Of a stretch of DNA of 64,000 bases, positions 24,470 through 50,300 are shown piece after piece (position 1 is the first letter of the stretch; each line of letters starts with the position of its first letter). This stretch comes from Xiphophorus maculatus (Eukaryota > Chordata > Actinopteri > Cyprinodontiformes > Poeciliidae): positions 26,084,501 to 26,148,500 of the forward strand of contig NC_036447.1 in the NCBI RefSeq assembly GCF_002775205.1, read 5' to 3'. The notes under the pieces were generated by a model. That model saw only the letters and a program-made list of their open reading frames with translations, did not search any database and had not been told where the DNA came from. A program made the position numbers and the translations under genes.

Positions 24470-25577
24470 TTTAATATAAAGTGAAGAGACGATGCAATTT
24501 ACATGTAAAAAACGTGAAACAACTTTCAGCACTCAATGGATTTGTTTTGGCATAGAGTTAAGAAAAAAAAACAAAACAAACAAACCACGAAACAAAAACT
24601 GAAAATGTGAGAATAAGACAGACGAAACAATCCTCTCAATAGAATCATAAAAAAGTGTTTTTTTTTGTTGTTTTTCTTCTTTACAGTAAAGCCTACAAAA
24701 TCAAAACCATAGCTCAGAGATGAACACAGACACGAGCTTTGCTCTCCACAAACGACATCCCTCTCATATTCTTCAATGACTTATTTCTTTTTTTGTCATA
24801 TATAATATATATATTTGTGTATCTATTTTTATATATATATATTTATATATATATATAATATGTATAATTTGTAGGGCGTGATTAGTTTAGAGGCCGGAGC
24901 GCTAAGGCAAGGGACGCACTTTGAAAACTTTTGAAACATGGTTGCTTCTTCCGTGGTCACTCCTGATTGTTGCAGAGGGGGAAGTGGGAGGTAAAAGGAG
25001 GTCTTATAAAAAAAAAAAAAAAAAAAAAAAAAAGAAAACACACCGTATCCTGAGAAAACAATAAGCTTCTAAATGATAGCTGACGAAAACCTTACAAACT
25101 CAACCACAAGAGTCCAGATTCCCCCAGCGAAAATCTGAGGGGAGAGGAGAAAAGTAAAAGCAAAGCAGGCTGTTCTATTTGTTCTCCTGTTAGCTACAGT
25201 TCCCCAGAAATTAAAAAAAAAAAGAAAGAAAGAAATAGCTCCAGTTTATAATTTAACATAATGAAGAAGATTCAATTTCGATTCTCTGCTAAAAGTTTCA
25301 GACTGCTTATCCCGTCGTCCTTGGAGATCAATAAGTAACCAATGAACTTCAAGCAGGAAACCCGGGGTGGAGAAAAGCCGTTTCTCTACGTTCCCAATCA
25401 CAACAAGTTAACGGGGCGGAGAGGTTTCTGCTAGGTCCGGTCGATGATGTGGGTTTGTGTCGACGGCGGCAACCATGCATCTCAGAGCTCTGTTTCTCGT
25501 GACGCTTGTACATTTGCAAACGTAACTTATCGTGTCCTCGTCTCGTGCTTTTTTTGTTTTGCTTTGTTTTTTCCTTT
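24470..25577 (-). other. brd4: Probable 3' UTR of brd4
   Basis: This sequence directly follows the brd4 stop codon on the minus strand. It is U-rich in transcript sense and contains (AT)n tracts near 24.80-24.86 kb and a long T tract (A on the plus strand, about 25010-25033). The complement of ATTAAA at 24470-24475 is a candidate polyadenylation signal; the true end could lie further left. Confidence 0.35.
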
Positions 25578-40222
<14,645 letters not shown>

Positions 40223-42326
40223 CACAGCAGAGGGTTGCAGTGAGCGAGCAGACAGGTGAGATGGGTTGGACCTGGCAGGGGCAGGTTGTAGTGGGGGGAA
40301 CCCCCTCAGGCCATTACATTCCTCCTTTGACCCTCTGAAAGGACGATTGTGAAACAACATCAAGGGCACTGACGTTGACAGAAAGACGCAAAACTAACAG
40401 AAAGCCAACGCTTGAGCAGATATTTTAATAATTTACTGCTGGTTTTCTGCTCAAAACTTAAAGGCTTCTGGCGGCAGAAACAAAAAGCCTCAACTTTCTG
40501 AGGAAAAGGCAACAACTTAGAGCTAGAAACTGCAGCTAACTTTGTCTTTATGTACTTTGTGTTTCATTAATTAACAAGGCTAAAGAAAATGACAAAATAA
40601 AAGCTCTGAACTTTTTAAACTTCACTAAAAAGTGCTGATTATAAGTAGACTAACAAATATTACTGCTGGTTTGGACACAAAGATGTTAATATAGCTTCGA
40701 CTCCAGATAAAATGCAAACACAAGACAATAATGTCAGTAACCGTAATTTCAACTTCCCCAAAAAAAACAACAACAAAAAAGCAGCAAAAGGTTTCATTGT
40801 ACATAAAGCATGGCATAAACTCACAGAATGTATTATTTGTAAAAAGCAAGGGTGAATTCTGATTATCCTCCTCCACCCAAAAAAACAACAGCAAAAACAA
40901 AACTGCAGCGTTACCCAACTACTTCAATAAAACCTCCAAGCTGCCACATGAGGGAGTGACAGCCCTATGCTGGTCCACTTACAGTTGTCACCAGATATTA
41001 ACATAAATTCTATAAAACCTTTTTTTTTTTATTCTGGCAGTGTTGGCAACATTTTTCCGTGTGCTAAAAACAAGAGTATTTTTATACTTTCTTCTTTATT
41101 GTTTCGTTTTGTTCTTCTTATGATCTCATAAGAAGATCATAGGAATATGATCTTCTTAGAATAATAGATATAGAAATATAGATATAGAATAATAAAAGAT
41201 GTGGTTCCATTTAAATCAAATATTTTGAATTCTGTTCAATCATTCAAGAAGTTAGCAAACAGAATTGATTTCAGTAATTCTAAATGATCTCCAACAGGCA
41301 TTTAATCCTATTAAACAGCCAGTAAAGAAAATGTTTGTGTATATATGTATGTAAATATCTCATTTCTACTGTATGAGGTGAGCCATCATCTCATCTGGTT
41401 TACAAGTCTGGTTTGATGGGTAAACCAGACATGGTTTACACGTCATATATGGTTACACGTGGTTTGATTATGTGTCAAACCAAACGTGTAGTCTGGTTTG
41501 AAGGTGTGATGCAGAGACAGCACAAAAGTGTGTGGGAGCGGCTGATCGGCTGATTTAAAACCTAACACACCGGGACTAACGCAGCAGAGTGCGCCACGTG
41601 CCTCATTTCTTTCCATAAAGATACGGTTGACTTGTTGAGGTGACGTGCACCTATAGATCAGACCGCCGGACCTCAACCAATGGTAGTTTCTTCAGTAAAG
41701 GTGACGCCTGGAAGTGGAAATAAAAAATAAAAAAAAATCGAGAGGGAGTAACACGTCACCGATGGGGTTTAAACTTTTTAACATTTTTAGACACAGATTT
41801 TACATGTAGTGCTCTAAACCCAGTCTGCTGACTTCCACTCTGCATCCATGTGGTTCTGTGATGCCAGCTTTAGATGTGAAAACTCCCATGAGCGCGGAAC
41901 TCGAGCTTCTCCATTGCCGATTTGTGAAAAGCTGAGGGGAGCTTACTAAAAATTTGATACTTTCAGCTTGCTTTTTGACGTAGTACTAGTGATGTTGCAT
42001 TAACATGCATAAAAAGTGGCCATATCAGAACAAACCAGCACTAAACAGGCATTAAACTAAATCCAGATGCATTTGGTCTCTCATGCAAAACACCATGCTA
42101 GAACTAAATTATTCCATACAAGTCCTCAATCTACAATGGAAATATTTCAAAATTTAAGTGATAAGGTAATGTCAGTGTGTTTAATCCGATTTGCTATAGC
42201 TTTCAAAATTACAGCAGTAGTGTCTAGCATTCAGAATATTGAATGTGTAAAGCTTTGGAGTTAGTGTTGGTAAGCTTTAGCAGGAAAAGGTAATGTCAAC
42301 ATTTATGCAATTGTTTCATTTAGCTA

Positions 42327-42896
42327 AAAGGGGCGGTATCATGTATTTTCCAGGGATATAGTGCTATTTTATAGCATAACTATGTTACATTCAGTTCTTA
42401 TAAAAATGCTTATACATCAAATATGACTTAAAAGAAATTTCACGGCTTGAAATTAGGCTTCTGTCTCTTTAAGAAACTCATGCCCTTTCTGAAATTCCAC
42501 CTTCAGGAAATAATCACAACATTGCTCCTCTATTAACCCTTTAACAGTATTTTGTTTACCAGCGTTGCTCTGAGAAGTAGCTCATATAATGAGCTCAAGT
42601 TCCACTAACCAGCAGCCAATTGCTGCCAATTGCTGCTGGTTAGTCTGAAGGAGCTGAGAAGCTCAGAAGCTTAGAAACTGCATCTCCGAGGAGGAACCAG
42701 TCTTTAAAGGTGGGTCTAGCTCCACCCAGGCATCTTGCACACCTGCATGGTTGCCATGGGAGATTAAAGGATTTCTCAAACATGCATGAGAGACTCAAGG
42801 CAACATTCCAAGTGTGTTTTTGATGAGGGAATAAACAATATAACATGATGTAAAGCTTAAAAAAAAGTTGATTTTACATAAAACTGTCCCTTTAAA
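42327..42896. mobile_element. MITE-like family with TTAAAGGGGCAGT ends, copy in brd4 first introns
   Basis: Left end AAAAGGGGCGGTATCATG and right end AACTGTCCCTTTAAA. This is the cleanest full-length copy in the window (about 570 bp). It carries GGTTGCCATGGGAGATTAAAGG and CAAACATGCATGAGAGACTC. Confidence 0.8.
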
Positions 42897-43257
42897 ATAA
42901 AAACACAGCACTGCTTGGTCTTGGATCAAGCATCAATTCCATGCAGGATTTCCCAGGAGACCACACCATTACAACATTAAGTACTCTGTAACAGCCAGTC
43001 GTCATTCCGATGCAACTGAACAGCAAACTTTTAGTTGGCCTGACTAAATCAAAGCGAAAACTTTGGATTTCATTAGATGATGCTAGAGATGACAGCAGAG
43101 CTAACTATTTCTGCAGCTTTCAATGTAATAGGTTCTAGATCCTCTCCGTTTATGCTTTAAACTTGAATAAATCACTGGCCCAGGTTGTGTAACATCTCCT
43201 GCACTTTTGTGTTGCTAATTTTGACCTGATCTGAGAAACGATCTTTGTGAAACTCAC

Positions 43258-43409
43258 ATGGTTGATGCTGTGCCGCTGTGGTCTACTCCACTAGTGTAAT
43301 CATATCTCAGTTGGTGAGGCGGCACCTTTCTGAGGAAACGCGGGATGCTTGTCAGCGACACGCTGTGAGTTCAGGGAAACCACAACACATAGAGAGGCGA
43401 GGGTCAAAC
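43258..43409 (-). other. brd4: Putative non-coding 5' UTR exon of brd4
   Basis: A (CT)n tract ending in CGCAG makes a strong acceptor before 43409, and CAT then GTGAGTTTC makes a good donor after 43258. Its placement between the promoter and the coding start fits a second non-coding exon. It contains short upstream ATGs. Confidence 0.4.
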
Positions 43410-43410
43410 C

Positions 43411-43433
43411 TGCGAGAGAGAGAGAGAGAGACA
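43411..43433. repeat. (GA)n microsatellite
   Basis: About ten GA units; on the minus strand they form the pyrimidine tract of the putative UTR exon acceptor. Confidence 0.9.
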
Positions 43434-45523
43434 CAAAAGTGAGCGTCCGAGGTCTAAGACGAGACATGTCCGATGTTGTTAAGTAACCAAAGAGAGCAAC
43501 GTTGAGTTAATCAATGGTGGTGCAATCTAGAGTACATGAAAACAGAATAATTACACGATACTGTGACCAGCAGACCGAGTTGTGTTAGAAAAAAAATCTA
43601 ATCAGAGTTTTCATTAGACAGGTTTCCTGATAAATACATAAATTTTATTATGCAGCTAAAATCTCTCAATTTCTGAGATCTCATTTACTTGCTATTGCAA
43701 GTTGGAATTTTTAATATCCAATAACAGAACGGCGTAAACATACAAAGGTATGGCTTCAAAACGATTAACATACTGTTCATTCAGTTATTAAGTCTCATAA
43801 AAGTCAAAGTTAAAGTTTGGAGCAGTGGCGACGCTTTGCACTTTGCTCTTCTTTCAATATAGAATCACTATAAAGTCATTTCTCTTGTTTATGAGAAAGA
43901 CAGGCATCATATTCATTGTTCAAATAACAGGAGTCCCGTCTATTACAGTTATTAGGGCAATCAAAAGATTGCAAGCACAAAATCTGGAGCAGTGCGTGTT
44001 TTTAGCTTAGAGCAGGTTAGCCAACAATGCCAATCACCCGGCAAATTAATTGATTTGCTGGCCATTTTATGCAACTACTTGTGACTAAAGTAGAATGTAA
44101 TTCTTTATTTTCAAACATTTTTAGCTCAGAAAAAAAACAAAAATTACGGTTATGTATTGTCACAAGAACACTTTGTAAATTATCTCAACAGAAAGCCATT
44201 TAATAAGCAATTTAATAATTGTTGGGCGTTTTGACTTTTAAAGTTCACGCTTGGTTTTAAGGTGGAAACATTTTAGTCCTTGTTTTTATTGCTGGAAATG
44301 TATAAAAAATAAATATCGAGATTATCCCACAGAATAACCATGATATATGGATTGGATTGAATAAACTGGATAAATGATCATTTTCCTTTTATTCTCATGT
44401 GGACTTATTTGTGTCTGTAATAAAGATGACGATGAGTCACATTCTAACATTTCTTTTGTATGATTTGGTTTTCACAATTTCAGCTTTCAACACTGAATTT
44501 CATTTTAAAGCTTTAATACACACACAATCTTGGTATGATTTGAAAGTTTTTAATCCTTTTTTCAATAACGTACTACAACTTCAGACCAATAATTTGTTGA
44601 CCTACTAATGACGATTTTGTCAAAAGGAGACAATTTTGCAAAGTCTAGTCAAATCAGGCATTTTAAGAGCGACAAATTGTGAAATACTCTTAAATTAATA
44701 GCACAATGTTTAATAGAGCACATAATTTTTAAATATGGTTAGGTTCACAGCGCTACTTAAAAACATAAAAAAGATTATATGATAAAGAATACATTGCGTA
44801 CTTTAAAGAAGGCCACAACCTCCACACACTGAGGTAATAAAAAAAATACCACCATAATATTTGTCTATAAAAATTCGTAACGCAATCTGACCCAAACAGA
44901 AACTTAAAAACCCAGCTTGCTGCAAACCTTTCCTCACTAACCTTCCATGACTGTGGGTCGCCGTGTTCACCGTGATAAAGTGACAGCTGTGTACGTAAAC
45001 AGCGTCTTAGAATACCACTCCGACGGCACTGGTGGTATTCTCGAACCACCGTACGTCGCCCTTCACACGAGTTTCTGCGCCATAGTGCATAATCTACGCA
45101 CCCATTAGGACGTAGCTTATGTCACGAATACGGCCTACGGGGCTACAAACAAACAGCCTAGCAGCTAATGGACTAGCGTCCCAGCGACCTGCCGCTAACA
45201 TGTACACTGACAGCACCGAGTGACACCTGTCACGTAATTCACCTCAACAAAAGTACCCACACGTGGAAGGTACGACACAGAACGTGCACGAGGAGACGAA
45301 ACCGCACACAAATGCGAGGCAGGACGACATATATCCCGTGTAGCCAAACCGGTACAAGGCCTGCGAGGACGGCTCATGCTCCGCTTGCTGAAGCGCTCAC
45401 TGACAGCGCGGAAAATACGCCAACGAAGACTATTTTAAACACTTTAGCAGAGCCCAGCAGTCGTACGCCTTCGTTTGATATGCCGCCGTCATCCAAACGG
45501 GACCATTAAAGTCTATTTTCTAC

Positions 45524-45640
45524 CTTGTTCAGTCGCTTGTCAGCGCCCGTAGACCTTCCTCGCCCCAAATCCAGAACAAACAGTCCCGTTCGACGTCGAT
45601 GACGCCAGACGTAAAGGGGGCGGGGCGAATGTGTGTCAGA
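45524..45640 (-). promoter_or_regulatory. brd4: brd4 promoter and probable first non-coding exon
   Basis: A donor (GAACAAG, then GTAGAAAAT) closes a GC-rich segment at 45524. Just upstream, in transcript sense, are a GC box (GGGGGCGGGGC, 45616-45626) and TGACG/CGACGTCGA CRE-like half sites at 45590-45606. The whole 45.0-45.7 kb region is CpG-rich. A second possible donor at 44942 (GAAG, then GTTAGTG) may mark an alternative first exon. Confidence 0.55.
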
Positions 45641-45799
45641 CGAAAATGTCACCTACAGGCTCGCTCCTCCCACTGGTGCGATCACGCAACACCTCGTAAC
45701 AGCTCCGGTCCGGAAAAAAAGGCTGGCGTAAACTTTACACGAACTGAGCGCCAGATGAAAACTGCCTCAACAATAAATCAACAGCTGCAGATAAATTCC

Positions 45800-47030
45800 T
45801 GACAGCAAAAGACCAAGCCACAACACAAAAAGTGAATAAACGCATGCTTATATATTTAATTACTCTTATTCACAATTGATGTCACTGTTCCAAGTGACAT
45901 AAATGCAGATTTGGTTTTGAAACAAATAGCTGACAAAAAAGCGCCTGTAACCCTTATTCAATAAATTCAACTGGTAATGAATTAAAAACATACATTATCA
46001 TGTCCAGATTGTGATGACTAGAGAATCTAGTTTTGTTTTAGCTCAAGGACAAGTTTTCAGTTGTAATTTCACAAAAGAAAAACTATAAACACACATGCTG
46101 ATTATGCTCTAATAGCCATTATTTAATAAACAAAGACAGTTATGATCCCAACAAAGACAAAAGCAATACAATATTGTTAGTAAAAAATTTTTTTTTTTTT
46201 TAAAAATGCACTCATTTTAATTTTTTTATTGGAAATTTGCACAACAAACCAAATGACCTTGTCCATAGTTGTAAAGTGTGAAAAATGTCTTAAAAACAGA
46301 TGGAATCCATTTACTAATAAGGTGACATCTGAAGGTAAATTGATCTAGATTTTATTGGAGTATCAGATTAAAAAGAGGCTAATCAAAGTGCATGATGCAT
46401 TTTGGGATAATTCCTTAAAACATTCCACCGTACACTTAATTATATACTACCTTGAGACGATCGCCTCAAATCCAAACAACATAATTTTTAATATCAATAG
46501 GTCAAACTCAAGCAATCAATAAGGGTTGCATAAAAAGTTAGAGCACCAAAACACTCAACCATAGTGTAGGTTTAAAAAGTAATCTAAGGCTTCAAAGTTT
46601 AAAGGAACTATTTAAGTTTAAGTTTAATTGAGACACACTTTGAGATACAACAATCCTGAAAGATGGCAAAGAATCAGAGATTTGTTTTGAACAAGTTTAT
46701 TTCTCAGGTGAAACAAATAGTCACATCTTTTTTTTTCCATCTATTCTGAATGTCAACAGTTAAATTCACTGGAAGATTAAAAAGCTCACATTGCTGTAAA
46801 ATTTCAAATGCAGATCACAAATAGGTCAATTCTGGGTCACCATGCAACTACAAAAATAACATAAAACAAAAGTCTTGGAACATTACAATACTGATAGCTT
46901 GTAAAAGAAATTAGAAATATTCAACAAAAAGGAGAAAAGTTTGATATTTTCACAAATATTGCCTTTGAGGTTTAAATAAAAAAAAGGAAATCCAAGTGTT
47001 TGTTGCATTGAGAGTGAAGACAGCGCAAGC
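45800..47030. other. AT-rich spacer between akap8l 3' end and brd4 promoter
   Basis: No gene, recognisable repeat or conserved-looking block was seen. It consists of AT-rich sequence with homopolymer runs. Confidence 0.5.
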
Positions 47031-47031
47031 A

Positions 47032-47337
47032 TTTATTATTTGATTTAAGACTGGAACCAGCAAGGCCACCTGTTTGTCCCCAAAAAGCTACTTTACAAAT
47101 TAATCTTAAACATACTGGAACACAGTCATGCATCAGAGTTGCTTAAAGGAACGTCGCCACTTTTAGTCGAGCTTAGTGGATAGTAGTACCTGAAGTGGAA
47201 AACGTATTCCTAATGCAACAAAAACAACAACAACAAAAAACAGCAGAAGTATGTACAGCTGATTTAACTGGACTGATTCAGCAGCTGGTCCAGATATATT
47301 CACATTAAAACGCTCACAGGAAGGAAGGAAGAACAGC
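47032..47337 (-). other. akap8l: Probable 3' UTR and polyadenylation signal of akap8l
   Basis: An AATAAA on the minus strand (complement at 47032-47037) lies about 300 nt past the stop codon, a plausible distance for cleavage just beyond it. Confidence 0.5.
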
Positions 47338-50300
47338 TCATTCTTGACATTCCTCCGCTCCTTCCTCGTCGCCATGGAATCCCTCTTCTCCTTCGTCGTG
47401 CACTACGTATCCCTCGTCCTCCTCCTCGCCAATCTCGAAACCTTCCTCTACTCCATGGTTTTCCTGCGTTTCCTCTTCCTGGTTCTCTTCCTCCAGCTGC
47501 TGCTGCTCTTCATCCTCCATCCTCTCCTCTTCCTCCCCTGCAGCAGCAGCAGCAGCACCACCAGCAGCAGCAGTAGCAGCAGCAGCAGCAGCTGCTGGTT
47601 CTTCCCCCTCTGCCTCCTGAGCAGCTTCTCCTTCAGCCACAGACTCATCTTTGACCTCTGGGTTTTCTGGCTGACCTTCAGCCGCCTCCCCGGTGTGCTC
47701 CAGCTCTGACACGTCCATCGCCATGGAGTCCTCCGGGTCGTGCTCATCTTGGTTCCCGGTGAATGGGTTCTCACCCTGGCAACGAGACAATACTTCAATG
47801 CACATTTACTACAATAGTAATAAGAAAATAAATTACAGTCATGATTACTTTATGTATAGAAAACAGTTTTTCATTTTCAAATATTTCACATTTCAGTAAT
47901 AATGGATGAGAAATGATGGTCAACTGTTAATAAAACTATGTGTTTTATTAACAGTTGATAAAACATGTAGTAAACAAACAAATCTAATAGTACAAAAAAC
48001 AGTAAATAAAATGCTAAAATAGTAAACAAAACATAATTGTTCATAAACATAACAGTTAACAAAATAGTTAATTTAACAGTAAATAAAACATTAAAATTAT
48101 AATGCATAATATAACAGTACAAAAATAATACTTAAACAGAAGATGGTATATGAAAAATGTAATAAAATAGAATTGCAAATATAAAATAGTAAAAGTGAAT
48201 AAAATAATAATAGTAAGTATAAAATTCTAAAAAAAAAAAAAAGCAAATAAAAAATAGTAAATGAAATATATAATAAAATAGGGAAAAAAAATCTAACTGT
48301 AAAAAAAAAAAGAGAATAGAATCAATGTAAATAAAAAAATGATTGACGTACCTTGAGGTAGCTCTCCAGTTTCTTCCCAATCAGTTTGTGGTTGAGGATG
48401 CTTCGAGCCACTGACAAACTGCCACGCTTCGCTTGCTCCATTATGCCCTTAAAAACAACGTTTTTACAGATTTTACACGGAGGGCCACAAAAACAAAGGA
48501 ATTACGTGAAAAATATTAATAAGACTCCACAAAACAGTTGCAAGTATACCAAAAATGTAGATAAAAAAAAAAAACAACTTTATAGCAGAAGACGGAACCA
48601 AAAAAATCTGAAGATCTTTAAAACTATTTTTTAATACGTTTTCTCCATTGGAGCTCAAGGAAGAAAAGCTTAAAATCACGGCGTGAAACAATAAGCCGAA
48701 TGCAATTCCAGCACTGTGAATGATCGGGTCAGGTTTCAGTGGAAGCGTACCTTCCGGTTGTAGTTGTGGTCTGGAGACTTGATGTGCTTCTGAATGAGGT
48801 GGGGCTGCATGGGAATGAAGAGGTCACAGGCTCCGCAGTGCGCCGCCTCCACCTTCCTCATGAAGTGCTCCATTCCGAGCTCTGAACCACGGGAGAAAAC
48901 ATCAGCACACACCGCTGCTGCTGCGTCGTCGTTCTGATGCACAGAAGGCCAAAGGAAGCGCTTACCCCGGGTGAGATCCTGCTCTCTGTATATCTGACAG
49001 ATGGTGGCGCTGTGGTTCTCTAACTGGCCGACCCTCTCTGCCGTCTTCTTGAATTTGTTCTGCATGTACTCCTACAAAATGACGCACGCAAGACATTTTT
49101 TTTATGAGGATTTGAAGGAAACGGATCAATAGGAACCCAGTTCACTTTTTGAAATTGCGAATGAACTTCATGGCCATGCGACGCCACCTGCAGGAAGTCT
49201 GTGGTTGGTTTGGACAGCTGGTTGGAGAGGAACTTAAAGTGGTCCTTGTGAAAGCGGCTTTCCAGATGAGCGTCCATTTCTTCCTTGTAGAAGGAGCGGA
49301 ACTTGCAGACGGAACATGCAAACATCAACCTGCCGTGAGAGAAAATATCGAATCAAAACTGGTGATGTCAGGCAAAAACAAAACAAAAAAAAGCGCCATA
49401 TAAACCTATATCCAGAAAATGAAGAATTTTCAATCATCTCCAATAAAGAAAAAGCCTAATTTGCTCACGTAAAGAATAAAGTAAAAGAAAGTAGATTCGT
49501 TTATTTAAGCCCCGCCCCTCACCTGTCCATGAAGCCTCTTCTCTTTCTTGCTTTTTGCTGCTTCTCCTGTCCTTGGGTCGGAGGCTTCTTCTTCTCCTCC
49601 TGTTTGGCCGTAGCTGATCAACAGTTCAGACGCAACACGAATGAAAACAGGTTCACACTTCAAAAATATGGATTCTGACAAAAATATTAATTGGGAATTA
49701 CCGGTTTTCCCTTCTTCAGAGGGAGTCGCTTCCTGCATTAAAGAAAAATACATTTGATAAAGTATCAAGTTTAGTTTGTGACACACACAGTAATTCCTAA
49801 TTTTATGTGCTACTGTTTAAACTTGATCTTAATGTCACAAGAACTAATACTTAATGTGCACCAGTGTGAAGTGCTGTGTTCGCACACAATAGCATCCAAC
49901 TCTGATTTAATTTCTGCTAAATGTGACCCGTATTACACTTTTTCATGGCAGCAGGACAGGCCACTTTAAAATCTTTTCACACAAAAAAACAGGAGAAAAA
50001 AATAAACAATTTGTGCCAATTTTTTATGTTGTGTTATCACACACACATCTAGTAGTTTTGCAAGCATTTGTAGTTAACCTCATTAACATGACACATCCCT
50101 CATAATTCTACACCAGAAGAAGACAGATGTTATATATTAGGTTGCAAGCAATGGCTGAATCAAAAAAATTGCTCAACTTTATAAGACAAAACAATAATAA
50201 TCCACAGATGCCGGCATCCATATTTAATTCGATGTGCAGTGTGGCCTCTTTGTTCTCATTCTGTGAATGCAGGTCACACTGGGGTCAAATTGTTTACACG

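Noticed and set aside
47344..47709. Plus-strand Leu/Ser-rich frame that looks membrane-like
   Set aside because: It is antisense to the acidic Glu/Ala tail of akap8l; Glu codons read backwards give Leu, Phe and Ser.
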